Positions 1 to 11,975 of a stretch of 64,000 bases of DNA are shown in pieces (the stretch's first letter is position 1; every line of letters starts with the position of its first letter). Position numbers and translations under genes: made by a program. Below the pieces are notes generated by a model. The model was given only the letters and a program-made list of their open reading frames with translations, searched no databases and was not told where the DNA came from. This DNA is from Nematopogon swammerdamellus (lineage: Eukaryota > Arthropoda > Insecta > Lepidoptera > Adelidae): positions 9,417,523-9,481,522 of the forward strand of contig OX336342.1 of NCBI GenBank assembly GCA_946902875.1, read 5' to 3'.

Positions 1-249
1 CCCGCCCTAGTTCCGCCCGCTCCCAGCCAAGCAGTTTGTCAAATAGTGGGGGTAAAAAGAGATTGCAGTGCATCGCCGTGAGACACGCAGAATACTAATT
101 GAAATTAAACTGCACGGAGGACGAAATTGAATTGAACTGGGGGATCTTCTAGTCTGAAAAAAATCTTATTGAGATTGCTTAGTAGGAAAGTGTTAAAATT
201 TGAACAAAATGCATGCACCTACATATTCGCGAAGAGTGCCTTACGTGAT

Positions 250-535
250 TTTTAGGTTTCCGTATCCCGTACGGAAGCCTATTACTAAGCCTACGCCGTC
301 TGTCTGTCTGTCTGTCTGTCTGTCCTACTGCTGTATCTTTGGAATCGTAATAGGTAGCCGGTTGAAATTTTCACATAATATGTGTTATTATGGTGGATAT
401 AACAACAAATAATAGAATATAGAAAAGGCCAAAAAATAAGGGGTCCCCATCCCAAGAAACGTGTTTTTTCTTAAAGTTTTTTTTTGTGTTGCGGAAATCT
501 AGGTGCGCGAATCCGACTCTCACTTGGCCGATTTT
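250..535 (+). repeat. Repeat D copy with (GTCT)n tract
   Basis: A GTCTGTCTGTCT tract lies beside the phrase CGGAAGCCTATTACTAAGCC. The same block recurs at 25620-25855, 35752-35960, 41415-42105, 54555-54905 and 56070-56160, partly on the other strand. It has no coding capacity. The family is dispersed; its class is not decided from sequence. Confidence 0.6.
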
Positions 536-579
536 TTTATATTATGTATGACGGAGAGCCTAGTTCAAGTAAAATGTAA

Positions 580-697
580 GTACAGTACGCGGCGATAAAT
601 AATGTGTGTCGGGCTTTGGAGGGCGACGCGACGCTGTACAACCGAACTGTCTTTCTCCAAAGGCCGACGCGCATTATTTAACGCCGCGTACTGTACC
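580..697. repeat. Long imperfect hairpin, MITE-like
   Basis: The arm starting GTACAGTACGCGGCG near 580 is mirrored by the arm ending CGCCGCGTACTGTAC near 697, with further pairing inward (CTTTGGAG with CTCCAAAG). Part of the inner sequence recurs in diverged form at about 30010-30095, so this is a family and not a chance palindrome. Confidence 0.6.
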
Positions 698-884
698 AAT
701 ATATTGAAGTTCCGTAGCGACATTCAGGTACACCTAGAAAATGTATTTAATTACCTCGAAACATCTTAAGTACTGATAGCGGATTGAACCACTTCACTTA
801 AATTTTGATTTGGCAATTAATTATATGTAAATTACGACTTTTTTTTTATGGTCTTGATCTAATGTGGCTAGATAATATGTACCT

Positions 885-990
885 TCATCGTCAGCCTGTA
901 TAGATCCAATGCTGGACATAGGCCTCTCACAAGACACGCTACCACATACGGTTCTCATCCTTCCCCTCCCAGCTACCTTTTTTAGGTTGT
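885..990 (-). mobile_element. RTE-type LINE 3' end fragment
   Basis: On the minus strand the phrase around GGCCTATGTCCAGCATTGG resembles the C-terminal end of RTE-clade LINEs, and is shared with 49447-49565 and 51235-51300. It is only a fragment of about 100 bp with no open frame. Confidence 0.45.
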
Positions 991-1051
991 CTGTCCACCA
1001 ATGTATTTAATAAATTGTCAACATTCTAAAGTCTTCAGCGTGTCTCTGTAA

Positions 1052-1414
1052 GCGAAGCGAGACCGTAAAAATGATGCCAAAGATAAAACACCTCATATTC
1101 ACGTAAACAACCATAAAAATGTGATACAACTTTCCTTGTACCTGACTAGATCCATATGCAACATAAAACCGGGGCGTCCTTCCAAAACATCATCGTCGAA
1201 GACATTTTATGGCCAGCTCGCGGCTGCTCATCTGAAACAACTGGCACACTTCTCCACATCTAGTCGCAACAAAGTGCTACAAAAAGAGACTCTCTCAGCG
1301 AATCCGTTGAATAAATTCAATGAAAGCCCATACAAAGTGGGTACAAATGGAGCTCTCTCGGAGTCGGCGACTAAAACATTTATACAAGAATGCCTCCAGC
1401 TCCTGTCGGCGTAG
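1052..1414 (+). CDS. Unidentified open frame with mitochondrial-leader-like sequence (candidate exon or pseudogene)
   Basis: The frame is open for about 120 codons from a TAA at 1049 to a TAG at 1412. It has no in-frame ATG near its start; the only nearby ATGs (1071, 1119) are in another frame. The translation has basic and hydroxylated residues and an AHFSTSS motif, as in mitochondrial targeting leaders, then a plausible soluble stretch ending LLSA. A weak donor-like GTAGGA lies at the 3' end. I do not recognise the family. It could be one exon of an unseen gene, a retrocopy fragment, or chance; no partner exon was found nearby. Confidence 0.2.
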   Translation, partial: AKRDRKNDAKDKTPHIHVNNHKNVIQLSLYLTRSICNIKPGRPSKTSSSKTFYGQLAAAHLKQLAHFSTSSRNKVLQKETLSANPLNKFNESPYKVGTNGALSESATKTFIQECLQLLSA

Positions 1415-1485
1415 GACACACTATATTCTTACAGAAGAATTCGAAATTATGCAAATGCTATTGTTATACATTACGCCGACGAGAC

Positions 1486-1835
1486 GACGACCGTTGGTGT
1501 GCACGTGTCCTACGTGCAGTGGACAGGGAAACGGAGTGTGAGAAGACCAACCGCCAGGTGGGACGACGGCATAGAGTACATATTTTTAATTAGAAAAATG
1601 GAAATCGAAAATCATTGGAAAAACTGGTCGGGATGTATTTTTTCCAATGATTTTCGATTTGCATTTTTCTAATTAAAAATATATATAAAGCGAGTACGTG
1701 CTTAGTACTAACATAGGCATGAAGTACGTCGGAGGAAATCGGTGGTTCCGTATCGCCGAAGGCCGGGAGAACCGGAAAAAAGATTGGAGAGGCGTATGTC
1801 CAGCGGTGGACACATAAACGCTGACTGACTGAATG
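1486..1835 (+). mobile_element. RTE-type LINE C-terminal fragment, interrupted
   Basis: This region parallels 55270-55490: it starts GACGACGACCGTTGG, runs through a GCCAGGTGGGACG block and ends GGCGTATGTCCAGC. The second copy reads into an AYVQQ-like end, as in RTE reverse transcriptase C-termini. Here the copy is broken by the hairpin at 1581-1681, so the frame is not intact. Confidence 0.5.
1581..1681. repeat. Near-perfect hairpin inserted in RTE fragment
   Basis: An arm of about 43 bp (1581-1624) has a near-exact reverse complement at 1639-1681, with a 14-nt spacer. The paralogous LINE fragment at 55270-55490 has no such palindrome, so this is an insertion and not part of the LINE. Confidence 0.7.
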
Positions 1836-1861
1836 ACGTACAATTTGTTGCCATTAATTGT

Positions 1862-2293
1862 TAGGCACGCTAGCTCAGTGGTGCAGACAGTCAACTGTCG
1901 CTATTGATGATTAAGCAACGCTGGGCCGGTCAGTACTTGGATGGGTGACCGCTCGATCCAACGGTCGAGCGGTCACCCATCCAAGTACTGACCGGCCCAG
2001 CGTTGCTTGGCGTGGCTGACCGTGGTTCGGATTCCACGTAAAACTGTTGGTCCCTTCCCTTCTTATATTACTATGTGGTAGGGTTTAACCCGCCCGGGTT
2101 GGTACCAGCGCACTAAATAAAAGATCGGTCGAAACGGCTATGTAAATAGTTTATGTTTTCCGTCCATTTCAGTGTAGCCGGCAATTCCGAAGGGAAGCAC
2201 TGACATGGGACCTAGTTCACCCGGTGTTATGGGCTGACGTCACGGATGTTGTAGGTGCTGTAGCCAACCGTGTCAGTTTCCATTAAAAAAAAT
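1862..2293 (+). mobile_element. SINE-A copy with tRNA/5S-like head and inverted duplication
   Basis: A tRNA A-box-like TAGCTCAGTGG is followed by a segment resembling the 3' half of 5S rRNA (TTAAGCAACGCTGGG, then CAGTACTTGGATGGGTGACC), a B-box-like GGTTCGGATTCC, the shared SINE body and an A-rich end. Unusually, 44 bp of the 5S-like part (1913-1956) is repeated perfectly in inverted form at 1965-2008. Confidence 0.75.
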
Positions 2294-2462
2294 GTCGCTC
2301 GTAAGATTTTCACTCTTCTGTTCAGAAGCGTGCGGTAAATTTACAGGCGCAAAACTTATGGATGGCCTGAACATCGTACGAGCGGCGATAAAGATTGTCG
2401 CAAAGAATACAACAACTGAGTTTACTCCAACATAATCATCTATCTATGCACACAGCACCTTC

Positions 2463-2545
2463 TCAGAGATGGCTAGTCGGAGCATGTTCTCTGGCCCCTC
2501 TGACTCAGCCAACCATACCGGATTACATTAAAAAACAAAAGCATT
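2463..2545 (+). mobile_element. SINE-B 3' tail fragment
   Basis: The stretch ending GACTCAGCCAACCATACCGG, then ATTACATTAAAAAAC, is the 3' tail of SINE-B (compare 13450-13535). The 5' part is missing, as expected for a truncated copy. Confidence 0.6.
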
Positions 2546-3790
2546 TATATGACTCGCCATCAGGTCGACGAGTGGATGACGCTTCTGTCCTGTCGACTTG
2601 TTTTATTGTAACTCACACATTACATGAACATCGAACGTGATTGTTGGAAATGTCTCAGTAGGTACAAGAGTACAAGTTCAAAATAAATAAAAGAACAGAT
2701 CGTACGACACCACCGGATAACTTCAGAACATGATTCAATTCAGAAAGGCAAAATATTTTGGTTCGTTCGAAATGTCAGAATAATTGAAATGAAATGAAAT
2801 GAATATATTCTTGCACAATACAAAAAGTGGCAAGAGACTTAAAGGCTAAAGGCATTATCTATCAGTCATACCTGGGATTGTAGGCAAGGTAAGTGCCGTG
2901 CTAAATTAAGTGAGATAAAAATAATATTAATATTTAATTCACAAATAAATACCTACATTAATTACATACACATACTTATGGATAATAGATCCATACGCAC
3001 ATATGTAGATGTTTATACAAATATACATACATACGAAAAACCTGTTTAATTTTTCTATATTTTTAAACGTTTAATAAGTTACGTATATAATACTTGATAC
3101 GTACGTAGATAATTAAAGCATATAATATGTACATACATTATACTTCAACCCGATGTGCGGAACACCGAAAAATCATAAAAAAAAACGGGGGAAAACACAT
3201 TATGTACTCGTAAAGCAATTTTACCTTGCTCTAAGTATTTCTGTGTAATATCGACCAAGTGCCTCTTTGTTTTCAAGGTATTGTATGAAACAGCCCGCAT
3301 TGAGGGAGACACCGAATAAACTTTGAGAGCCAAATTACCCAACAACATTTGTGGCCTGCAAACCACGCTCCATAACAATTTGTACATGAGTATAGTACTA
3401 AGTTCAGTATGTGCAAAATATTCTGACCATTTCAAGTGGCATATTATAATATTTGCAGAACAATGAGCTGTAATTGTGAATAAACATTTGGAACGTCAAT
3501 AAAAACTCTCGCCAATTCGATTTTTGTAGGGGCTCAGTACTAGTGGTACTAGTATGATAGTTTTGCGATCGCTCGAGCTTGAACGCAACTTGGAGGTTAT
3601 AGTATACCAAAAAGCTTATCGTTTTTTTTTTTCTTATCTATGATGAAAGTCAATTCAAGTATAGTTCACAGAAGAATCACAGAATAACCTGCTATTTTAA
3701 TAAACCGTAAAGTTTTTTTAATCGTAATAATTATAGTACTTGCGAATGTACGATATTACGTATAAGTGTAGGTTATTTTTAAATGTTTAA
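2546..3790. other. No supported gene
   Basis: AT-rich sequence with no recognisable protein. A short (GAAAT)n run near 2786-2810 resembles the microsatellite tail of a reverse-strand LINE. Minus-strand open frames at 3145-3435 and 3404-3610 have no recognisable motif. Confidence 0.4.
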
Positions 3791-4122
3791 TTTTTTTGTA
3801 TGGAAACTAACGCGGTTGGCTACATCACCTACAACATCGCGATGCGAGCCCATAACACCTTGGTGAACTAGGTTGTCTATGAATCATGTCAGTGCTTCCC
3901 TTTGGTTGTGCCGACTACACTGAACTGGGCGGAAAATACGAGCTATCTTGACCTACTTTCATTCAGAGGTGATATTGGTAACAATACGGACGAGTTAAAC
4001 TCTACCACCTATAGAAAGGTACAGTTTTAGGTGGAATCCGAACCACGGTCGGACTTAAAGGTCAAACGGTCACATATCCAACTTCTGACCGCGCCCAGGT
4101 GTGCGACAGTTGACCGGCCAGA
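3791..4122 (-). mobile_element. SINE-A copy, diverged
   Basis: A poly-T start followed by ATGGAAACTAACGCGG, with the full body in reverse, ends near GTGCGACAGTTGACCGG. It is more diverged than other SINE-A copies (for example, loss of the GGTTGGTACCACC core), so it is probably older. Confidence 0.7.
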
Positions 4123-4123
4123 T

Positions 4124-4620
4124 AAAATAAGATAAGATATGATAAGATAAACGTTTATTTCGGATGATATAATAACTTTAACCTATAATAACTGCAGCCA
4201 AAAGGGCTAGCTTTTGAAATTCGGACATACCTCGCTAAGTAAATATTTCACGACTCCTTCGTCTGTTTCTGACACTTTGTAAGAGCTGTTTTTAGTTAAA
4301 GTTAGTAGGTACGCAATATTTAATGGTACCTACAGAAGCATTTAAGATTCGTTTTCGTGTGTTCTGTCTCTGTAAGAATTTTAGGCACGGTGTCGATCAG
4401 TATCAAATCACAAGCTATATTGTTATATAGAAAGAAAGAAAGAAAGAAATATATTTATTCACTATCCATTGACAGCACAACACAATAATTTAGGTACGGT
4501 GAATCGGAAACCACGCAGCTTAGACGCAGTTGGACTGCGCGCTGATTTTCAGCGGCTCCCGTGTTACATACAATGCATACAGTAATAAATATTACTTACA
4601 ACAATTTTTAAAAATAAAAT
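4124..4620 (-). repeat. Microsatellite-type LINE tails
   Basis: A (AAGAT)n-like run at 4124-4150 is followed by TTTATTTCGG. A (GAAA)n run at 4425-4450 is followed by TATTTATTCACT and a block with CAGCGGCTCCCGTG. Both look like reverse-strand LINE 3' ends. A similar arrangement is at 55553-55760. Confidence 0.35.
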
Positions 4621-4660
4621 AAAAACATAAAAACAAACAAAAGACATTAACATTAAGAGC

Positions 4661-7600
4661 ATGTATAATTGCTGTATCACTGACACCTTAGCAATTATAT
4701 ATTATATGTTTTCCATATTTGAAAATTGTGTGCACATAAATGCTGGAACATTCCCGCCAAACCCGCTAAATTCTTCTTTAATTCGGTCAAAAAGGGATAA
4801 AAAAACAAATTGTTACAATTTGGCAAAAATTATTAACAGTGTGTTTAATTTTTTCTCGGTCAGTTATTTTCAAGGAAAAGGAGAATTAAAAAGATTAGGG
4901 ACGAGACAGCATAATCGAGTGTTCTATTTCCAAAGTAATTTGTGGTTTTGGGAGTTTCGTATAGTTTGTCTGGTACAATCAGAAATGCGAACCAAAATAC
5001 TGCACCGTTTGAACTAAATGTACATCTAGCTACGTTACCTTACTACTGATTATTTTGGTGATTGGGTATTAAGCCGTGTAAAGACCACGCGGATTTCTAC
5101 CACAAGGTTTTATGAATGACTGACCTTCAATCAATTGATACTATCAATTCGGGCCGGTTTTACCATCTACCTACTAGAACAAGATAGATATACCCTACAT
5201 TTTGACGTTATGGATGTATACACAGATAATATGATGATCTGGTATGTACGTATGACATATAATATCTAACCTAATCTACCATTTGTCTTAGGTCGGGAGG
5301 TTAGGTCTTTTCACTTGCCCTTTTGGACGGAGTTGAAACTACGGAGACACTGGTATCTCAACATAGTTACCCGTGAGATAGTAAACTCCTCAGTAAGAAG
5401 TTCCTTCGTCGTGGGTAGTGTTCGCCGGGCCGAAACCTCGAGCGGTCTAAAATGAAATTTTAAATCTATCTCCTCGCGCGCCGCCTCCGCCGCTCTGCCG
5501 TAAAACTTCCAAACTCAATAAGGCATAAGTTGACTTGGTATTTGCATTACACCCCGAGCTCTGACGTCAAGAATTTTAAACATTTAATTTTTTGTTTTTT
5601 TTTAGTTGGAAAGTTTGTTATTACTAGAAAATGTTAAAATCTCGAGAAGAGGTTTGGCGGGCGCCGCGTTCGGCAGACCACATTGGCGTTCTAAGGTTCA
5701 GACAAAAATTTACGGTATGAACGGTGCGAATGGATAACCATTCGCTCAGATTTCACAACTGAATTATTTTACTTTGAACTTGAAAATATTGCACTAGTCG
5801 CCCAGAATCCTCTCACTTGTTTCAGCTTTAAACTAAAGTTGAATAAAACAAAAAAGAAAATGTGTGCTTTAAAAAATCTAATTTAAACACCATGTTCTTC
5901 ATATGTTATTATCGCGTCAAATTCTGTACCTATACGAAACCTACACATTTTACATGGAATTGTTTGTAGAGAACACAATTTGTTATCTTGCTAGAATAGA
6001 GAAAAACAATTAAGTGATTGATATGATAAGAGACCATCCAAACTGGTGTCCAAGCAAAAATATCCATGTTCTCCAAATTAGTACTGCCTCGCTTCATACA
6101 GCAGAATATTGGCAGCGACAAAAAGGAAAGACTAGCCCTGTTTCCACAATTTTAATAAAACGTGGAAAACATTCCCAAACTTAAGATTTGATGTGTACTA
6201 TGCGTGTCTCAATTCAAGTTGTTTCAATTTTTTGGGTTCCAATTAAACTTAGTTGACTAACAACTAAAAAACCCTTTCCTTAAAATAAAGTACCTTCTAA
6301 TTACACAATTTTAGTTCTGAAATGTGATATGAGTAAATTGGGTAGGGTTGATAAAATATTTAAATTTAAACCTTTGTGCCATCTTCATAGAGCTCATTTT
6401 ACCACTTGGCGAATTTCTAAATAAATGCTCCCACATTGATGCTGCACCTTGGAAGCACAACAGTTCACCGGCTCAGTGTGTTGTCATTGCATTTAATAAG
6501 AAAACAAAAGCGATGTAATTCTACAGTCGCAACTATTTAGCCACGGGGTTATTACTTCTACAGTGCCTATAGTGTATATCGCCACATCTGTCTGTGTCTC
6601 TACTAAATATTACTGAAGATCAATTTAGAACTACAACGTCGTCGGTTGATGTTATATCAAAACATAATGTTCTATTAGAACCGTAGAACTCAGTAACTGG
6701 CTGCGAGCCCCTCACACGAATCAGGCGCGGTGCCTGATGGTTCTGGTAGGAGATTCAAACGCAAACTTTGGAATATGTATATGAGCGTTTATTTCCTGTT
6801 TTATGGATTTAATTAAATTTTGCTACATCTTGAGACTTTGTGTGTCTTTCATGTATGCACTATGCCTTTATATATTGCCTATAATATTTAGGGGTCAATC
6901 AAATGTTGCAACATTTTGATTGACAATTTGACAAACAACCAATTTTGGCTTTTTTCACTTTTATCGAAATAACAATTTGCCTATACGCGATATTTTCGAT
7001 TACAAAACAATAAAAAACATAAGACATAAGTGACAGTTTTCGATTTGGGAGTTATCACTTGTGAATGTACAGTTCCAAAATGCTTATAATGCCCAAATCC
7101 CGCGTTATAATGCCCAAAACCGCTTACTCCCGCATGGGCGTGGCCCGCGGACGGCGCGCGCGCACATGAGCGCCGACCTCGACATAAACGCAGATATTTC
7201 GGAAACTAATAAAGTTAGATCTATAAACTCTTCTGTCCTAGAAAGCCTAGAAAATTTCCTAAAATCCATGTGAAACAGTGAGGCTTACCTTGTTTAGAAG
7301 TACCAGATATTTTAGATAGAAAAAAAAATCCCAAAAAAAATTTGAAAAATTCATTATAATATAAATTCAAAACATACCTTTACAATATTTATATTAGAAT
7401 ACTCGTAAAGAAACATACTTTTAGAAATAGTAAAGTATAATATACGTTTTCTTTACAGAAATCGGCGAAATCGGATGTTCAACATGAACATCCTGAGAGC
7501 ATCAGGACAGTCCGAGATGGCACGCGCGTGATATTTTTTACCAATTTTATAAATATATTATTTGAACTAAACCTTCTTTTATTTTGCAACTGGTCGTATG

Positions 7601-9197
7601 TTTGTATAATAATGCGAAGAAAATTGGAAAAATAAGCTATATTTCCATGAAAAATATGCCCTCAAAGTCATTGTTTACACATTTCATACAAAAATAAACA
7701 AACATTTTTGAGCGACGAAAAATATGACTTTTGTCGCCACCCGAACTCGTAATGCATCTTCTATTGGTAGAATAACTAATAAATAACACTATTTACTAAC
7801 CTTTAGCTCATAGATGCACTTGAATACACTTATAAACATTATTTTCACGGGGCGCTCTTACTTGAAAAATACGCACACGGACAGATTATCAATGTGTCCA
7901 CTGACGGCTAGTTATTGTTTCCATAGCCAATATTATTGTTTCTTGGAGACAGGCTCCTCATCCTTTCAAAAAATGGTCAGGCAGTCAAGAGAGGATCAGG
8001 GCAAAATAAAGTGAATTTGGTCAAATAGTGCGGCCGTAAATTGCGCATAAATCTTGTGACCGAACGGTCACGCGGGAGCGAGCGGAGATCGCAATTGTTC
8101 CCGATGAGGAACCATGGGAGCGGACAGGTTAAAATACATAAAAAACGAGGATAAATATTTTTCTCAGACACGGTGTCTTAAATTTCGTCTATAAAAAAAT
8201 GGGCAGTCAAAATACGTTGCACGGTTTCGACGAACGCTTAGGGTAAAAGTCCTACGTATGTTCTACCGTATGTTACTCTCAACGCTAAAACAATAACGTG
8301 CACTGCATTATTATTTCATACTGCACAATTCTCAGAACCGTTGCGTGGGCGGACACAAGAAAGTAAATTCATCTCGCTACGTAAAACCGGGGGTGGATTT
8401 GGCGAAAATAATATTTATTTAAAATTAACTGTAGATTTGTTCTTATTGTGCTTGGTCCTGTGTAAATATTTTTATTGAAGATGGTTTTAAAACTTACAAG
8501 GGTTGGGAAAATGTATGAAATTACTTAATGTTTGTTGTAAATCTAGTTTTTTTTCTCTACTTTTGTATGGAACGTCTTTCCTATAAGTGTTTAACGTTAC
8601 AATAACAGCATTTACAATGTAAAATTAAGTTAACTCTAAAATATCAAGTACCTACTTATCGGCAAAGACTTACCATTTGGAACGGTCTCTTGTCTGTGCT
8701 TATCGGTGACAAAATGATGTCTAGGATGAAGGCATTACAATATTTATAATTTCATTCAAGTGTTTACAATTTCGGTCGCCTACATCAGAATATACTTATA
8801 TATATATTTTTACAAAAGCAAATTCCACAAATTTCCAATTATGAGTTCAACCTTTCGATTGTGCTTGAAAAAATCGAGTGTGGTTCGAACGTGCTTTAAT
8901 GAAAATTAACAACTTTAATCGTGAATGCTTGTCGGCTCTCGATTTTAATTGCAAGTGTGTACCATTGTACATACGTAGTAAACTTCGTCCATTTCAGGTA
9001 AGTACCTTGTCATGTAAGTAGGTAGGTATTAAAACTGTTTAAAATACTTCTTCATTAGATAGATGTAAAACCGAAATGAAGAAAAAAAATTATATGTTCC
9101 GATCAGGATTCGAACCTGTACTATGCACTATGAATTATGTACAGATAAAGTCGTCGTATATGTATATGACTGAATAAATTTTGGAGCAAGTGAATTT
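4661..9197. other. Long stretch without supported gene
   Basis: AT-rich sequence. Open frames at 4661-5017, 7061-7273 (GTG start) and 7814-8014 carry no recognisable domain. A CpG-rich patch lies near 5455-5515. A small ATG frame of 35 codons at 7168-7273 has a leucine-rich end but no family resemblance. I see no tRNA, rRNA or conserved exon. Confidence 0.4.
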
Positions 9198-9583
9198 GTC
9201 AGCCTCGGTAGCTCAGTGGGTGCGATCGGTCGACTGTCGGTCGTGATCATAAGCACACCTGGTCGCGGTCAGTACTTGGCTGGGTGAGCGCTCTGCCGTT
9301 GGAGACTGACCGTGGTTCGGATTCCACGTAAAACTGTAGGTCCCTTCCCTTTCTACCTTACTCGGTGGTAGGGTTCAACCCGCCCGGGTTGGTACCACCG
9401 CACTGAATGAAACGTCGGTCGAAACGGCTATGTAAATAGTTTGTGTTTTCCGTCCAGTTCAGTGTAGCCGGCACGATCGAAGGGAAGCACTGACATGGCA
9501 TCTAGTGCACCCGGTGTTATGGGCTGACATCACGGATGTTGTAGGTGATGCAGCCAACCGTGTCAGTTTCCATAAAAAAAAAT
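9198..9583 (+). mobile_element. SINE-A copy, near full length
   Basis: Order of parts: TAGCTCAGTGG A-box-like head, 5S-like GGTCAGTACTTGGCTGGGTG, GGTTCGGATTCC B-box-like site, TAGGTCCCTTCCC, GGTTGGTACCACCGCACTG core, AAACGGCTATGTAAATAG, AAGGGAAGCACTGACATGG, and an A-rich end. This is a good reference copy for the family. Confidence 0.8.
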
Positions 9584-9999
9584 ACGTGGAAGACTAACTG
9601 GCGGCGGCGTTGCCAAGCTTCTCGTAGAACTCTTGCCTGTTGTCTAGCATCCCGGACCGCTATTTCAGTAGACGCTTCTTAATCCGTTACTCGGCCCGCG
9701 AAGTGTCTAATCCGAGCCGCGAAAACTCGAGAGTGACACCTGGTGGTTCCCCCGCGCGTAGATATTAGAATAATCTCTCTGAGAAAGCAATTGGAGCGCC
9801 GCGGAATAAAACATTAGCATTTATATCCGACTTCAGTACAGAGAATCTTATTACTTAGACGACTCTCGCGGCTCTCTCTGCGGCTCTCCACGTAAGCGAC
9901 GTAGAGGTTAACGTGGTCATGGTTTTGCTGTATTGTTTTGGTGTCTTTCTGTCACAACTTTCTGCACTGAAGTATCGCATTGACTAGTTCAAAATCTAA
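9584..9999. other. No supported gene
   Basis: Moderately GC-rich sequence lying between a SINE and a LINE end. No open frame or RNA structure was recognised. Confidence 0.4.
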
Positions 10000-10245
10000 T
10001 TATATCTGCAATCCCTGCCCAGTGCGTGTGGTGCGGAGGTGGAAAGGGGACGGCGGGATTGCGTTAAACAGCTCCTCCGAGCACTCCCCATGGAATAAGC
10101 GATAGAACACACTTAGTGAGCCGACATCCCTACGGTGTCGCAGTGGTTCTAGATCGCGGGACACTTCGGGGTCACCCACTAGTCGCACGGCTCGACGCTG
10201 GATCGAGTCCAAAGGCGCCAATTCAAGCTCAAACGCTTTTGTTAG
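10000..10245 (-). mobile_element. Non-LTR retrotransposon reverse transcriptase 3' end
   Basis: The minus-strand frame reads LDSIQRRAVRLVGDP, RRDVGSLSVFYRLFHGECSE and LRTTRTGQ. These are the typical C-terminal signature of insect non-LTR retrotransposon polymerases (line of RRAVR, then VFYR.(Y/F)HGECS, then a RT(R/S) motif). Only the last 80 or so residues remain, ending at TAG or TAA just below 10000; everything upstream is missing. Dead 5'-truncated copy; exact clade not assigned. Confidence 0.7.
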
Positions 10246-10354
10246 TGAAGTTTTTATGTCATGTATAACTTCAATGATGCGAAAATAAGCTAGTAATATG
10301 TATCTATATTTTCAAGAAGGACTGGCTTGATTCAGTTTCAGCTTTTTTTTATGT

Positions 10355-10558
10355 AAATCCGGTATGGGTGACTGAGTTGGAGGGGCCAAAGCACATGCTC
10401 CGATCAGCCAATATCACCTTCGAGAAGGTAGGTGCGATACCACAGACTGGTTGGTACATCCAGTACGGTGGTACCAACCCAGCCGGCTACAATTTGAGCC
10501 TACCACCTAGTAAGGGCAAGGCAAGGGACCTACAGTTATACACCGGTTCCGAACGGTG
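10355..10558 (-). mobile_element. SINE-B truncated copy
   Basis: Tail TGTAAATCCGGTATGGG and body AGTACGGTGGTACCAACCC match 61565-61970 in the same orientation. The central part after CACAGACTGG and the whole tRNA-like head are missing. Confidence 0.7.
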
Positions 10559-10919
10559 AAACTGTAACAAGCTAATTTAAAAGCCTATCTACTACCATGT
10601 TTCCTATAAGAAGTATTTATCTCGGGTGTACCATTCTATCATACAGGAATATAGAAACAAGAAGGAAATAGAAATCCACGTTATTCTACGGCACTCGACA
10701 TTATAATATCGTATAATAAAACGAGCTTCCAAGTTTGGTAAGCGTAGCAAACAAACCTTTGCCGAAAATAAGGAAACGCCACCGCGCGCCGTCGACACAA
10801 CAAACAATTTGATAATTACATTTTGAGAATCTCTTAGACTGCTTCTCTGCTGCTTTACTTGAGTACTTTCTGTGTTGTGGTTTAGTTACTTCATCTAAAT
10901 AGGTAACTCCGCTATTTAA

Positions 10920-11398
10920 TTACAGTAGAGCATTGATAATCCGAACTACATACCAAAAAATTACCCCTGTTCGGACTCACGAAGCGTTCGGATTATAGTA
11001 TGTTAGATAGAAAAATTCAATAAAACAGCTGAATACTTTGAAAAAATATATTGAGTCACCTTCTGAATCATAAAATATACAAAAAAAAAACAGTTACTTA
11101 GTTATAAACTGATCTATTTTAATCTGGCGGGTTCTATATTTTATTGACAAATAAAAAGCCTTGTCCCTCAAATTACGTAACATCATCTTTTCGGATAACG
11201 AGAGGTAATTTTCGTCAGCCCAGTCCAAGCAAGTGTTGTGCTGATATGGCTTGCGAGTGGGCTTGACATTTGGAGTAGGAGAATCGTCAATAAATAAAAG
11301 ATTCGTGATGCGAGAGGTCACCGAGAGGGGTCACTTTACGTGTTCAGATTATAGAGGCGTTCGGATTAGCCTGAGTACGGATTATCGAGGCTCTACTA
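10920..11398. mobile_element. pogo/Tigger-like DNA transposon remnant
   Basis: The left end CAGTAGAGCATTGATAATCC and, on the reverse strand, the right end AGTAGAGCCTCGATAATCC form terminal inverted repeats of the pogo/Tigger type. The interior contains a minus-strand frame whose end resembles the C-terminus of such transposases. Confidence 0.6.
11094..11321 (-). pseudogene. pogo/Tigger-like transposase C-terminal remnant
   Basis: The 75-codon frame ends in a basic RTRQIKIDQF motif, similar to the KQ.KI.DF ending of Tigger and jerky-type transposases. The DDE catalytic core and the DNA-binding domain are absent. It lies within matching terminal inverted repeats, which supports the assignment. 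Confidence 0.4.
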
Positions 11399-11744
11399 AT
11401 ACTAGCTTTTGCTTAAGATCTCGCTAGCGTTAATTCGGATGGAAAAAGTATATTTGCTTTACGTGAGCTACCCCCATGCGAAATTTTAGGCGCATCGGTT
11501 TCTTGAATATACAGGGTATTTTATTTACAGGATATCCCGGTTCGACGGGATTTGCTTACCACTATGAGATTCCTGGTTGAATAAGCTTCAAAAAAGCTCT
11601 GATGATGTTTTCGGATGACTCATATTTTTCGACATAATCGCCATTAAACTTTTAGTTTCCTATGTGGCAAATTAATATAATGACCCTTTCCTAAACGTTC
11701 CTAACAAATAAAACCTCGATTAACTCAAAAAATACGAGTTCTAG

Positions 11745-11935
11745 GAGAATGGAGAGCACATCCGGTCGAACCCGGTTTGCCGGCCTGACTTTAGCCTTTT
11801 CACGCCCCTTTTGAAAACCGGCAGGCAGTACTTGGGGGGAAATAGATGGGCAGGGAGTGCGTTCCACATTTTCCCGATTCTGTGAATAAAAGACCTACAG
11901 AACCGGTTGGTGCGCACTGCGCATCCGTGGTGATT
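11745..11935 (-). mobile_element. Non-LTR retrotransposon C-terminal fragment
   Basis: The minus-strand reading contains RFCRSFIHRIGKMWNALPA and VFKRGVKR. This fits the common end of insect LINE polymerases (SF.PR...LWNSLP...F....FK..V). It is the extreme C-terminus only, and is a different family from 10000-10245. Confidence 0.6.
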
Positions 11936-11975
11936 ATGAGGGTAGCTCAAGTAAAGCAATAGTAGGTACCATTTA

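Noticed and set aside
4661..5017. 118-codon open frame
   Set aside because: AT-rich, no domain, no splice or promoter context; consistent with chance.
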